Below are positions 20,689-33,000 of a stretch of DNA of 64,000 nt, in pieces; within the stretch, counting starts at the first letter, position 1; each line of letters starts with the position of its first letter. Under the pieces are notes generated by a model, which saw only the letters and a program-made list of their open reading frames with translations, was not told where the DNA came from and made no database searches. The translations under genes were made by a program, and so were the position numbers. This DNA is from Ryuthela nishihirai (lineage: Eukaryota; Arthropoda; Arachnida; Araneae; Heptathelidae): contig JAWZYU010000001.1 in assembly GCA_038380435.1 (NCBI GenBank), positions 10,148,001-10,212,000 on the forward strand. The letters run 5' to 3'.

Positions 20689-20772
20689 GGGCGACAGGTA
20701 GATCAGCGGTCAGAGCAGCTGACATCTTATCAAGAGGTCATGGGTTCGTATCCCAACTGGCTCAAGATCACA
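20689..20772 (+). mobile_element. tRNA-Lys-like SINE head
   Basis: GTAGATCAGCGGTCAGAGC gives an A box and ATGGGTTCGTATCCCA a B box and T stem-loop, with a CTT-like anticodon position between. The acceptor stem does not pair, so it is a SINE head or tRNA pseudogene rather than a working tRNA. Confidence 0.6.
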
Positions 20773-21330
20773 TTTTCCTCTATATTTGATATCGACGTTA
20801 AACTAAGAATAAATACTTTATTGATAGTTACTTATAAAATTCATCACGTGTAATCAAAGATTTCGCGGAACAGATATTTATCCTCTGCTGATATCCGTGA
20901 CAATTGATGCAAAATTGCAGAGTTCCCACATCCGAAATCGGTATAAAAAAAGAGTGACTTTTGCCAGCCACAAAATAAAGATTTTCCTCGTGCAAGTCGC
21001 GTTTCTTTCACGAGCTCCCTCTTTCGTCTCTCTGTCGATCGTTAAAGTTGGGGTCAGAGGATCGGCATACTCTTTCAACTTGAATCAAAAGTTGACCTTA
21101 TCAGGAGTTCTAGAGCATGTTGCAAAATGCTTCCACTTAACTGTTAGGGGTTAGTTTTTTTTATCAAGTAGTTTTGTTTATCCAATTTAGACAATTTTTT
21201 CGAGTAACTGATGCTCTTCTAACCTAATATGACGATATCGTTATTTGTTCTTGTTAATGTCCATATAATACAACCACATGATCTATTAAGAGTATCAATT
21301 TTATTGTAATGTTATAGCAATTACAAGCCG
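20773..21330. other. Intronic sequence, nothing recognised
   Basis: No gene family resemblance or repeat that I can name. Confidence 0.4.
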
Positions 21331-21432
21331 CCTTGGTGGTACAATGATATCGCGTTGCCTCACAGTGTGACGCTACACAACTGCCGCTCGGGTTCGAGTC
21401 CTGGGTGGTGTCGAATACTTGTATGATAAGGC
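21331..21432 (+). mobile_element. tRNA-like SINE fragment
   Basis: GCCTTGGTGGTACAATGATA followed by CTCGGGTTCGAGTCCTGGGT gives A- and B-box-like pol III promoter blocks. The flanking sequence does not match the two main SINE families in this window. Confidence 0.55.
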
Positions 21433-21639
21433 CTGTACAAGATAAGGGTAACTTCTAGGACTTCCATCGGAAAATCATGTTATCACAAAAAACCCTCAAT
21501 ATGCATAGTTCTGTGTTGTTTATAGTGGTAATGTATTGTTATGAATTTTTAATAGGAAATCTGGAGCGTGATTTCAAAAGAATGTTTAGCAACAAAAATT
21601 CATAAATGAGCTAATTTGTTACCAAAGTATAAAATCCAC

Positions 21640-22185
21640 ATTTATCAAATAAATTCAACTAACACGAATCCTTATCTTCATCGGTATTCAGCTAAAGCAT
21701 CGAAAGAATATTTCTCGTGATCCACCAATACTTCAAAGAGTCGTATTTACAGTTCTCAGTCTCCACTCAAAGCATAAAGGAAAACTTGTCACAACATTCA
21801 ATAAGTGACACAATCATCTTTGCGAATAAATCTGTAAATTAGTAAGGTTCGTATCCACCGTTACCAATTCTTTTTGCTTGTTAAGATGAACACTCATCAG
21901 ACGATTAACTCTTCCTACAGAGAGGTTAAGGCCAGCTCTCTGCTTGCTCGACTAGCATCTTGGCTCTTCGGTTTCATTACCAAGACTCTTGAACAACTTT
22001 CCTAAGATTAACTTACTACGAATTCACTACAAGAAAAATGAATATACAGCCACTACCAAAAACTTTCCAATTCTCTCTTTTTAGACATCCTTAAATGTTC
22101 AAGTTTTGTCTGTTCCAATCAGCTAGTGACGTAATTCTCACGCTGGCGCACAAGACGAGCATCAAAATGATACATCACATCATCT
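21640..22185 (-). repeat. Diverged LTR relic of the gypsy family, antisense
   Basis: Minus-strand reading gives gatgctcgtcttg...GCGTGAGAATTACGTCACTA near the LTR start and ATTGTGTCACTTATTGAATG further in, matching the LTRs at 18148 and 18615 block by block. The first 30 or so bases are lost, and the copy is the most diverged of the LTRs here. Confidence 0.7.
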
Positions 22186-22660
22186 TTTTATTGTTGCTCG
22201 TATATCTGTCTTCGCAATATATTTTGCAGTTTATAAGCGTTAACTATACCACGACTGAAAAATGTTTTGCTGGTACGCCGTCAGGGAAAATAATTTCTTG
22301 CCGGTGTACGGCGTACAGGGGCGTATAGGCCTACTTTCACCGTTGGTTGTATATCATGGAGGCTGGGCCATTCTGGTAACCGGTGCCTTCTGGTAAGGAA
22401 TTGCATATTATGTAGTTAACAATACATTCACACATAATTATATTGCTTTACGTAATGCATTTATTATTGGCTTAGTTCCCATTAGAGAGAGAGAGAGAGT
22501 TGTTATTTTGCGCTAAGAAAGTTGAAGTTCATGATGGCGACAGAAACAAGTCTTCCCAAATGTGTGTTTTCAACAAAACTGTATATCGCATTAGGGAAGT
22601 TTTCATTTTTTGCAATTATTCTGAGGTCTCCTGTGTAGTTTAAATGAACACAGAGATTTT
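22186..22660. other. Intronic sequence with a short GA run
   Basis: A (GA)n microsatellite lies at about 22483-22498. Otherwise no feature recognised. Confidence 0.45.
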
Positions 22661-22815
22661 AGTACTCAGGAAATTATAAGTATTTAAAATTCGAATCTTA
22701 GTATTTGGGAAAATATATGTATTCGAAATTTCAATTTTAGTATTCGGGTAATTATAAGTATTCGAATTTTGGTATTTAGGAAATTATGAGTATTCGAAAT
22801 TCGAATTTTTTATTC
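22660..22815. repeat. Degenerate tandem repeat, about 39-bp period
   Basis: About 3.5 to 4 diverged copies of a unit like agtattcgggaaattataag followed by tattcgaaattcgaatttt. Substitutions are frequent, so the array is old. Confidence 0.65.
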
Positions 22816-24068
22816 GAAAATATTATTCAACTAATAAAACCATCCTGTTGACTGTTTATGAATACGTTGGCAGGAAGGAGGAAATGGCGCTCGAATTGGG
22901 ATACTATTGCCTGTCGATGAGAATTCAACTAATCAGAATTTCTAAGAGTGTTATGGAAATTTTAGAGTAAATTTGTCGTTCTGGAAATACAGGCTGAATA
23001 GCGAGTTTAAGTAATAGATGAATGTATATATTTATATAAGGCATCTAATGCTAGGCTTACATCTATATCTAATAAGATTAGCCCAACGTCAATCATCGAA
23101 TGTGTGTAGGCATTTCATTACTACAATCACTGAAATGTCCTATTTATAAAGAGGCCGAGTTTTTTTAAACTTTAAAAGTACTAAAGACCGATTATTCGGA
23201 ATTCAAACAGCCGGTAGTCTCATGCAAAGGAATAAAAAAAAGAAAAATAAATAAAAAAAAGACATTAAAATTTCAAGGAAAAAACTTCTACAAAAAACAA
23301 CAACATAAGTATGAACTTGACTGCAAATATTTCCGCTAGTTCAACCAACCGCCACCATGCGCACGACCAGTCTTCCTCCTTGTGAGGTTCGAGGCCCTCG
23401 TGGCCTGGTGTTGAGATTTGTCTCCTCCGCTTGCCCTCGGCTAGAAGGGAAGGGTGAGAACCACCGATGGATCTGGCATGGCCGCCGCCGTCCCTCATCA
23501 GATGCGATCGAAACGTCAGAATAAAAATGTCGAAGTAAAAATCCTGATATAATTTGCTAAAAGAAAAAGTAAGGCATATCATATCTGGCAGTTTCTGGGA
23601 AACGTGGGTTCGAATTCCACTCAGATAAAAACCAAATGCTTTTCAGCAAATTATTTCAAAAGTTTCCTGTCTGCAGGGCATTTTTCTCTATACTTTATTA
23701 CCGAAAACTGATAATTTGCAAACGGATCTTTATCTTTATCTTTATTACCGAAACTTCATTATCTGATACTTTATTACCGAAAACTCGATAATTTGCAAAC
23801 GGATCCGCGAGTATGAGGGCGCACGCTGACTTTAGCAACGCCGGACAATTCTTGTTGAATCTGTGGTAAAGGGTCAGAGGGCAGCGCTCACAAAACTAAC
23901 CAAAACTACAAAACATAACACAAAACTAACCATTTTGTGCCGCGAGAATCCGAATATACCGATTAAGGGTGAGAACGGGGTAGCGCTGTTCACTGGTATG
24001 ACACGAAGAAGGAATCATGAATATTTAAGGGAGCCTCTGATTAACGAAATGTTTTGGTTTTCTTTCAG
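22816..24068. other. Intronic sequence, nothing recognised
   Basis: A short repeat of ttattaccgaaaactcgataa-type phrases occurs at 23690-23805. A B-box-like gggttcgaattcc at about 23606 may be a SINE scrap. The region ends in the acceptor tttctttcag at 24068. Confidence 0.45.
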
Positions 24069-24202
24069 TTATCGTATGCCATTGGTATATCGGAGCCTTT
24101 ATCGATTGCCATATTCTCATACGGGACTTCTGAGAAGACAAGCAAAGAACTTCTGCAGATCGTTCAGGATAATTTCGATTTGCGACCAGGAAGAATTATC
24201 AA
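24069..24202 (+). CDS. Sam-S: S-adenosylmethionine synthase, penultimate coding exon
   Basis: 134 bases encoding LSYAIGISEPLSIAIFSYGT, then SEKTSKELLQIVQDNFDLRPGRII and two bases of the next codon. It corresponds to the SYAIG...SIFHYGTS...IVKKNFDLRPG segment of the family. The acceptor is tttctttcag, and the donor aa|gtgaga leaves a codon split 2+1, completed by the g at 46011 to give lysine. It enters in phase 0 from the 11285 donor. All residues fit family expectations and no stop is present. Confidence 0.97.
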
Positions 24203-24499
24203 GTGAGAATAACTTTTATTTCTCTTTGCCAAACAAATACAATTCAGTACATCGAGAAGAGCGGCGAAATGTTTTTTCTCTTTCAACAGGGAGTCCCAAG
24301 CCCTAGTGAATTTTGCGCCTTCAGCAAGTGAGGGAGATGTTCGCGCCCTGGTAACATCCGGGGAGGGGGCGCAGTCGCTTTTGTAGTAGCATGTCGAAGA
24401 GTTAAGTTTTCATACAGTAATGGAAGCTCAACATGTAATAATTTGCAATTGTCCTCCTCCAGGGCTGATGCCAATAGGAGATAAATGGGGTTATGACTC

Positions 24500-24870
24500 A
24501 CAGGAGGCTAATGTTAATCCTATGGGAGATTTCAAACCCAGAACATCGAAGGAGGCTACTGTTAATCCTATGGAGATTTCGAACCCAGAACATTGAAGGA
24601 GGCTAATGTTAATCCTATGGGAGATTTCGAACCCAGAACATTGAAGGAGGCTAATGTTAATCCTATGGGAGATTTCGAACCCAGAACATCGAAGGAGACT
24701 AATGTTAATCCTGTGGGAGATTTCCAACCCAGAACATCGAAGGAGGCTAATGTTAATCCTATGGGAGATTTCCAATCAAGAAAAATCGAAGGAGACTAAT
24801 ACTAATCCTATGAGAGATTTCTAATCAAGAGCATCGAAGGTGGTTACTATTAATCCTGTATGGGGATTTC
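24500..24870. repeat. 48-bp tandem array (about 7-8 copies), open on both strands
   Basis: The unit contains ggaggctaatgttaatccta then tgggagatttcgaacccagaacatcgaa, close to 48 bases. Copies diverge toward the right (24780 on). Because the period is a multiple of three with few stops, both strands show a repeating 16-residue ORF (for example KEANVNPMGDFEPRTS). No start context, domain or flanking exon supports expression. Confidence 0.9.
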
Positions 24871-25757
24871 TAAAAGAGAATCTAGGAGGTGTTATAATTA
24901 TCATGCTTCCTCTTTAAATAAATGTGCAAGATTTGAGGATGAGAGTTAACACCAAATTCGATAAAACATTACTGGTTCCCAATATCCTTGTCGTTTTGCC
25001 GAGTTTGTGGAAAAGCAATGAGAATTCAGGTCTCCTCCCTTCATATCAAATGGACTGGGTCGGAAAGTGATTTGCCTGTTCCCGACACGTGATTGTTAAC
25101 TGTTTCACTTCTCTTCCACTAGCTTCGTCAGGCACGTATTCAGGAAGTGCTAAAGCAACCCCCCCCCCCCCCACTAAATCTTTTGAAAGCTTTAAATTGA
25201 AAATAATAAAACTAATTCAAATGGTCTGTTGAAGAGTTTGAGGAAAACTTCCCATGAACTGAAACCGAGTACAAAGATACCAAAGTAAATGGATTGTATA
25301 GTATATCTTCATGATAAAAAATAAAGCTTCATGGTTGGTGACTTTTTTGCCTTAGTATGTAAAACGACATGTAATTTTTACATTCAACAGTTTTATCACG
25401 TACGAACCCTTTATATGTTGAGACAAAATGCAGATTTTATAATTCATCAACTTATATTTATGCATTACTGCATGTGTAATGCAGATTTTAAGAAAGACAC
25501 TCAACACATTGACTGACTCTGAGACGATTTTGACAGGACAAACAAGTCTTTATTTAAAGAAATGTCCCTTACGTGCTATAGGTTTCTCCAACAGAGTAAA
25601 CTTTATTCCTGAGAAAGTGAAGATTGATCTCCCCTGTTCCGTACAACAGCAGTGAGATATCTACAGCATTTACTTTTGAGATAAAAGTCAGAGGGAAAAA
25701 ATGTTTTTTCTCCCGTTTTCCGCAAAAAAAAAAAAAAAAAAAAAACCCTCTGGATTT
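24871..25757. other. Intronic sequence with homopolymer runs
   Basis: Contains a C run (about 25158-25171) and an A run (about 25725-25745). The A run directly abuts the Polinton polymerase relic, on its 3' side. No gene recognised. Confidence 0.5.
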
Positions 25758-26906
25758 TCAACGACAGGAGATCTGCTGAAAAAGGGTTGCTCTAAGAATT
25801 TCAGCAGCTTTATAATGCCCAAAGGCCAAAGTATCACATCCATTAGCAAGTATAAATCTTTTATTGCAATAAAGGCATAGACCTGCTTTCGTAGAAGACA
25901 CAGTGTAAATACGATGACTCTCTATTTTTACAGCACTGACTCGCGGCATAAATTTGTTTAGCAGACAGTTTTCGCAATCTGCATAGCATATTTTATTTTT
26001 AATGATTTTCTTTGGCACACCTTTTGCAGCTTCCTTTTCACCAGATTTACTCCGAAGACTACATCTTGGAGCATAGACTGCCAAACATTCTCCTGATACA
26101 CCGAGGAGTTCATCTTTAAAATTTCCCAGTGCTTTTTTATTTCGCGTATCATACAAAAAAGGTCTTCTGGGTAATCTGAAGTATCGAAAAGGTCGACATG
26201 ATCTTTCGTATCTTCATATACATCTTCTGTTTGTATCTCATAGCACAAGGAGTCAGCATCAGTGAACAATAATTTTGCTCTATTTCCACACTTACGCACG
26301 CTAAATTCATAGTGAAAGTTATACATCAGAGTTTTGCTGATGTCAAGTATCGAGAATCCTACGTAAATAGGCCTGTTCAGCCTCAGTTTCTTGTGTTTTG
26401 ACTGATACAGGCGACATCATTATCAAATACTTGGAAGGCATGAAATGCAGGTGATGCGATTAATTTCTGGAATCTCTTCTTATCTTGAGTTAATTCACTT
26501 TACACACGGTTTCTCAAATTCTCCATTGTCATCCCAAATATTACATTGTTCATCAATTTCAAGAAGTTCTTTTCGAAATCATTTCTCGCCTCTCTTCTTT
26601 GGCAGGAATTAAATTCGATGTATGGTTTTAGCCAAGGCGACTGTTTAAATTCTAAAATGTGATGGATATGTTTCAGCTGCATGCCTAGAGCTAAATACTG
26701 CTTTAGATTTCGATAATGCACTATATAGTTCTTCTTCGCATATAAATTAGGAACAAGTTTCGTTGATTTGTCTGAAACAGCTAATCCTAGATGGGGAATC
26801 AGTTCCCAAGAGTAAGGCGAGAGCAATTGTGCATCAATCTGAAATTTCTCTGCAGCTAATGAGTAGTCATTATGCATATCGTGAAGAGGTGCAGGATAGT
26901 CTAAAT

Positions 26907-27225
26907 CAGGAGTTCTCAAAGTGGGGTACACGGTAAAAGTTTTTGGGGTACGCCGTGAGAGCTCAAAAGTCGTTAGATCTAGTAACAAAGTCGCTAAGTG
27001 GCAACACTGCTACTGTTATAATTTTATAAGATTTGTTAAATTGTTTATGTCATTTTTTGTGTTTATCGATATATGTAATTTATGAATACAAAATTTAATA
27101 TGTATATATATATGTTTTATTTCATTCCCATTGTTATACTATAACTATAGTTTTATTTATCTATACAAGAGGTTACATACACATTTCCAGGGGATACGTG
27201 AAGCATAAATGGTTGAGAACCACTG
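26907..27225. mobile_element. hAT-type MITE (319 bp) inside the polymerase pseudogene
   Basis: Left end CAGGAGTTCTCAAAGTGGGG; right end, reverse complement, CAGTGGTTCTCAACC. The flanks are gtctaaat (26899-26906) and gcctaaat (27226-27233), seven of eight bases identical. Removing it rejoins the polymerase between LEVDL and DYPAPLHD in frame, which shows the exact insertion point. No transposase inside. Confidence 0.92.
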
Positions 27226-27649
27226 GCCTAAATCAACCTCTAATATGTAACCTGTTTCAGAGTCATCAGTCACTATGGTAACGTCAAAACTGCCCAGTTT
27301 TTCTCTGTCAACCCAGTGGAAGTCACTCACTGGGAGATACTGAGACATAGCCCAACCATATAAATTATTAACGTCTAAATATATGATGTATTTAGAGAGC
27401 AGAAGTGGATCGTATGTGTCTAGGTATTTACGTTCGCTTTGCTCTACCAATTGAAAATTACGGAAATGTCGCCACGAATGTCTTTGTCCAGAAACAAGTA
27501 CATCGTAGGATCGGTGATCCATTTCTACATTCGACATCTTCAAATACGCTTGCCATGCTAATCCAGGAGCGGTAGAGATATCGCAAGGATCGTTTTCATA
27601 ATAATCAATGCATAACTTTCTGAAAAGCACATCACTCTTTCCGCCCTGC

Positions 27650-27953
27650 CTACGGTCAGTAGGGGACACCGATAGGCTTGGAAAGGTAGCCGTCCGTCGG
27701 ATGGGACGTTAAGCCGTGGCCCCGTGTGCGGGAGAGCCATACCCTGTGCACGCTAAAGAACACGCTGGATAACCTTGATGGGAGGCTACCATCTGTTTCT
27801 CAACAGCTGTTCCAGTGGGTCCCCTCTCCCAACCTTCTCTGAGCCTTCGGAGTCCATGTGACCTGGCCATTTAGCCCATGGTATGCAAAAAAGTGCCGCT
27901 CAGAGGTAAAACAACCCAAACAACACACCTAGACAACCCAAATAACACACCTG
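27650..27953 (+). mobile_element. SINE family B, 5'-truncated, inside the polymerase pseudogene
   Basis: Begins near cggtcagtaggggacaccga, then carries the conserved body GGATGGGACGTTAAGCCGTG, GGAGAGCCATACCCTGTGCA and AACAGCTGTTCCAGTGGG, and ends aaaagtgccgctcagaggta followed by aacaacccaaacaacacacc-type tail repeats. The tRNA head is lost. It lies between polymerase segments that read NLGVLSLCD and LFRKLCIDYY. Confidence 0.88.
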
Positions 27954-28384
27954 TCACAAAGTGACAACACTCCTAGATTTGTCACTTTAAAATCATTCCA
28001 CACTTTCAAAGCATGATTGTAATCTTCTTCTGCTAACATCTCTTCTGTAAGCTGGTTATAAAAAACTTCACGTGGTGGTAATTTTGTATCCTCAAACTTC
28101 TCACAGCTGTCGATATAATCATACGGATACACACCTTTTCTCATGAGGAGAGTCGTCAGTTCAGGTTCAATATGTTCATTCAGAATTTGGAACTCATTTT
28201 CAGGTAAATTACTCGCCAGTTTCTCTAGTGATGTGTTTAGAAACTGAAAAGAATCTAAAAAATGTAGGTTGCCTAGAAAGAAAGCTATGTATTTTTCCAT
28301 ATTTTTGGGAATACAGTTAATTCTTCGATTCTTTATCTTCCCAATTCTCTGGATTATTAAATGACTATCATATCCTATCACGCC

Positions 28385-28853
28385 TTATAGTTGTGGGTGG
28401 GCCCCCCTTTGTCTCCTGGCAAATCATATATTTAGACCCAGTCCGCCACTGGTTAGGGAGGCATGTATCTACTTTTACTAAAAATTAACTGCAAGCTAAT
28501 AGCTATCCGCAAAGTCAGAATCTGTCACAGTTGAAACGCATACGGGACTCATGCTCAAGCTTACAATGAGTCCTAATAAATACAATCCCTAACGCTACCA
28601 TCTGTAAGTGAGGCGACAGAAGAAGCAAGTGACCACGGCGCCACGCTTTATCAACGAAACAGTTCAATTTACATTCACCGCGTTTCGCAGCCCACGTTCC
28701 TCAAGGTCACCTCTTGTAAACTTGGCCAGACAGTCAGTCAGTCAAAAAATCTCCAGACCACCGGAAACTCGGGGCTTTTCGTCCCTCTCTTCCAGATCGT
28801 CAAGAACGGAGCAATTTCCTAAAAGCAAGACCTCACCTTAGTTCAAAGTTCCT
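28385..28853. other. Unassigned sequence
   Basis: Slightly GC-richer than its surroundings. The ORF 28608-28841 is serine/arginine-rich with no recognisable domain; I do not call it. Confidence 0.4.
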
Positions 28854-29640
28854 TTAAATTCTTTCGAAAAGATCACAACTATGCAGAAATTTCAAAGTTT
28901 CTTGAAAACAAAATCTTCTTGAAGAAGGTTTTTCTTGGCCTAATAGGCTTTTAAGACTCAATTCAGTAACATTATTTCTCTTTGGACTGTTTATTAATTC
29001 TCTCCTTTGATTTTCATATTCTTCACAATTAAGAAGCACGTGTAATACTGTTTCTTTCACATTGCAATGAGCACAGTTCGAAGAATTTACTTTTTTCATT
29101 TTGAATAAGGAATCGTTTAATAAAGTTGATCCCGTTCTGCACCTGGTGATACAGATAAAATTCCTTCTGGTCAAACCAAAGTTTCGAAAGGGAGAAATCT
29201 CATTCTCAATCATGCTTCGATGATTGAATCTCCCAGATGTTAATACCGCAAAATGATGTTGAAAGGTTTCGTTTAATTTTTTCTTGATTAACTTCTTGAG
29301 GTGTGTATTTCCCATGTAGGAGAAGAGGGATTTTTCATGCAAGAGTGCTGCATTTGCCAAAAGGTCAGCGAATTCATTTCCCTGGATCCCCACATGTGCA
29401 GGGATCCATTGTAGTATAAATTCTGCACCATTTTTCATGATGATTGCCGAGGATTTTAATATGCTCTGAAAAATTCCGTTATTGCTGGATCGGCAGGGGT
29501 CACCTTTAAAAAAATGTAAAGAGGAACTGCTGTCTGTTAATAAAACTATGTTTTGGTGTAACTGTTTAATGCACCATTTAAATGCCAAGTCAATTCCGTG
29601 ACACCCTAGCAGCAGATCTAAGTAATTCTCAGCTAAATAT
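28854..29640 (-). pseudogene. LINE RNase H and C-terminal zinc region (Jockey-like)
   Basis: A 244-residue open frame (29588 to 28854). The RNase H part shows VLLTDSSSSLHF and LQWIPAHVGIQGNEFADLLA, the H-V-G-x-x-G-N-E-x-A-D motif of LINE RNase H. The C-terminal part has ITRCRTGSTLLND and CAHCNVKETVLHVLLNCEEY, a CCHC-like knuckle typical of Jockey-type ORF2 ends, and finishes in a stop at 28854. The frame is intact here, but the RT and endonuclease are absent upstream, so this is a 5'-truncated copy. It is a different copy from the LINE at 400-2870 (the sequences differ substantially). Confidence 0.85.
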
Positions 29641-30042
29641 TTATGTTGGTTGTTCTATTCTGCAATCTAATATATGTAATATAATGTTATAGTTATTTGT
29701 TAAGTATTTCAAGAATGGGAACAAATATCGTTAGTAGTGTTTGAGACTTTCAAAAGTTATTTATACTCAGAGGCGTAGCTAGGCTTTTGGCGCCCTTGGC
29801 AAATTTCTAATTACACTCCCTTGTTCGGTTATTGATAAAAAAATACACATGTTATTTATATTATATATATATATTTATTGTCATTATATTAATACGACTA
29901 CATGAATAAATATTAATTTCACATAAATAATTGCAAAAGAAATTGCAACTAATTATTTTTTAAATTGTTTTAATTTTTTCTACTTTTTCGTTGGCAAAAT
30001 CATTAATAATCTCATCAAAATTAATTTTTTGAGTCAGTTCTC
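29641..30042. other. Flank of 98-bp satellite with a GCGTAGCTAGG terminus
   Basis: AT-rich. CAGAGGCGTAGCTAGG at 29768-29783 looks like the terminus of a DNA transposon (compare CAGGGGCGTAGC at 53565), followed by cttttggcgcccttggcaaa. A matching right end beyond the satellite was not found with confidence. Confidence 0.45.
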
Positions 30043-33000
30043 GCTCGATTGATAGGAAACCAAGTGATGATGTACTCTCCTGTCCTCATGTTGATCTTAA
30101 ACAATCCCGGGGTTTATAAACATAATAATTCAATACAAATGCTCGATTGATAGGAAGCCAAGTGATGATGTACCCTCTTGTCCTCATGTTGATCTTAAAC
30201 AATCCCGGGGTTTATAAACATAATAATTCAATACAAATGCTCGATTGATAGGAAGCCAAGTGATGATGTACCCTCCTGTCCTCATGTTGATCTTAAACAA
30301 TCCCGGGGTTTATAAACATAATAATTCAATACAAATGCTCGATTGACAGGAAGCTAAGTGATGATGTACCCTCCTGTCCTCATGTTGATCTTAAACAATC
30401 CCAGGGTTTATAAACATAATAATTCAATACAAATGCTCGATTGATAGGAAGCCAAGTGATGATGTACCCTCTTGTCCTCATGTTGATCTTAAACAATCCC
30501 GGGGTTTATAAACATAATAATTCAATACAAATGCTCGATTGATAGGAAGCCAAGTGATGATGTACCCTCCTGTCCTCATGTTGATCTTAAACAATCCCGG
30601 GGTTTATAAACATAATAATTCAATACAAATGCTCGATTGATAGGAAGCCAAGTGATGATGTACCCTCCTGTCCTCATGTTGATCTTAAACAATCCCGGGG
30701 TTTATAAACATAATAATTCAATACAAATGCTCGATTGATAGGAAGCCAAGTGATGATGTACTCATCTGTCCTCATGTTGATCTTAAACAATCCCGGGGTT
30801 TATAAACATAATAATTCAATACAAATGCTCGATTGATAGGAAGCCAAGTGATGATGTACCCTCCATTCCTCATGTTGATCTTAAACAATCCCGGGGTTTA
30901 TAAACATAATAATTCAATACAAATGCTCGATTGATAGGAAGCCAAGTGATGATGTACCCTCCTGTCCTCATGTTGATCTTAAACAATCCCGGGGTTTATA
31001 AACATAATAATTCAATACAAATGCTCGATTGATAGGAAGCCAAGTGATGATGTACCCTCCTGTCCTCATGTTGATCTTAAACAATCCCGAGGTTTATAAA
31101 CATAATAATTCAATACAAATGCTCGATTGATAGGAAGCCAAGTGATGATGTACTCTTCTGTCCTCATGTTGATCTTAAACAATCCCGGGGTTTATAAACA
31201 TAATAATTCAATACAAATGCTCGATTGATAGGAAGCCAAGTGATGATGTACCCTCCTGTCCTCATGTTGATCTTAAACAATCCCGGGGTTTATAAGCAAA
31301 ATAATTCAATACAAATGCTCGATTGATAGGAAACCAAGTGATGATGTACCCTCCTGTCCTCATGTTGATCTTAAACAATCCAGGGGTTTATAAACATAAT
31401 AATTCAATACAAATGCTCGATTGATAGGAAGCCAAGTGATGATGTACCCTCCTGTCCTCATGTTGATCTTAAAAAATCCCGGGGATTATAAACATAATAA
31501 TTCAATACAAATGCTCGATTGATAGGAAGCCAAGTGATGATGTACCCTCTTGTCCTCATGTTGATCTTAAACAATCCCGGGGTTTATAAGCATAATAATT
31601 CAATACAAATGCTCGATTGATAGGAAGCCAAGTGATGATGTACTCTCCTGTCCTCATGTTGATCTTAAACAATCCCGGGGTTTATAAGCATAATAATTCA
31701 ATACAAATGCTCGATTGATAGGAAGCCAAGTGATGATGTACCCACCTGTCCTCATGTTGATCTTAAACAATCCCGGGGTTTATAAACATAATAATTCAAT
31801 ACAAATGCTCGATTGATAGGAAACCAAGTGATGATGTACTCTTCTGTTCTCATGTTGATCTTAAACAATCCCGGGGATTATAAACATAATAATTCAATAC
31901 AAATGCTCGATTGATAGGAAGCCAAGTGATGATGTACCCTCTTGTCCTCATGTTGATCTTAAACAATCCCGAGGTTTATAAACATAATAATTCAATACAA
32001 ATGCTCGATTGATAGTAAGCCAATTGATGATGTACTCTCCTGTCCTCATGTTGATCTTAAACAATCCCGGGGTTTATAAACATAATAATTCAATACAAAT
32101 GCTCGACTGATAGGAAGCCAAGTGATGATGTACCCTCCTGTCCTCATGTTGATCTTAAACAATCCCGGGGTTTTAAACATAATAATTCAATACAAATGCT
32201 CGATTGATAGGAAGCCAAGTGATGATGTACTCTTCTGTTCTCATGTTGATCTTAAACAATCCCGGGGATTATAAACATAATAATTCAATACAAATGCTCG
32301 ATTGATAGGAAGCCAAGTGATGATGTACCCTCCTGTCCTCATGTTGATCTTAAACAATCCCGAGGTTTATAAACATAATAATTCAATACAAATGCTCGAT
32401 TGATAGTAAGCCAATTGATGATGTACTCTCCTGTCCTCATGTTGATCTTAAACAATCCCGGGGTTTATAAACATAATAATTCAATACAAATGCTCGACTG
32501 ATAGGAAGCCAAGTGATGATGTACCCTCCTCATGTTGATCTTAAACAATCACGGGGTTTATAAACATAATAGTTCAATACAAATGCTCGATTGATAGGAA
32601 GCCAAGTGATGATGTACCCTCCCGTCCTCATGTTGATCTTAAACAATCCCGGGGTTTATAAACATAATAATTCAATACAAATGCTCGATTGATAGGAAGC
32701 CAAGTGATGATGTACTCTTCTGTCCTCATGTTGATCTTAAACAATCCCGGGGTTTATAAACATAATAATTCAATACAAATGCTCGATTGATAGGAAGCCA
32801 AGTGATGATGTACCCTCCTGTCCTCATGTTGATCTTAAACAATCCCGGGGTTTATAAACATAATAATTCAATACAAATGCTCGATTGATAGGAAGCCAAG
32901 TGATGATGTACCCTCCTGTCCTCATGTTGATCTTAAACAATCCCGGGGTTTATAAACATAATAATTCAATACAAATGCTCGATTGATAGGAAGCCAAGTG

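Larger units (their letters stand above)
25758..28384 (-). pseudogene. polB: Polinton/Maverick-type protein-primed DNA polymerase B pseudogene
   Basis: Read on the minus strand. Exonuclease-side region at 28381-27929 (MIGYDSHLIIQ...KYIAFFLGNLHFLDSF). Polymerase palm motif A region at about 27345-27380 (YLDVNNLYGWAMSQYLP). Then HNDYSLAAEK and KLVPNLYAKKNYIVHYRNL, FKQSPWLKPYIEFNS and FEKNFLKLMNNVIFG at 26860-26500. Then NRPIYVGFSILDISKTLMYN (about 26330-26380). Motif C at about 26245-26275 (KLLFTDADSLCYE). The C-terminal HRIYTV...LAFGHYK end follows at about 25800-25920. This is the layout of Polinton protein-primed family B polymerases. The N-terminus is missing, several frameshifts occur (about 26330-26500 and 26160), and two insertions split it: a hAT MITE and a SINE. 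The motif C TDADS has alanine where threonine is usual, though the aspartates remain. No other Polinton gene lies next to it. Confidence 0.9.

Noticed and set aside
20025..22360. A 2.3-kb DNA element bounded by ggtgaaagt-type ends
   Set aside because: Only about nine bases are shared between the two possible ends, with no target duplication that I can see.
24491..24799. Repeat proteins on both strands
   Set aside because: A 48-bp array without stops gives open frames on both strands; no start, domain or transcript evidence.
28608..28841. Serine/arginine-rich ORF
   Set aside because: No domain, no splice-site support, and composition only mildly different from surrounding DNA.
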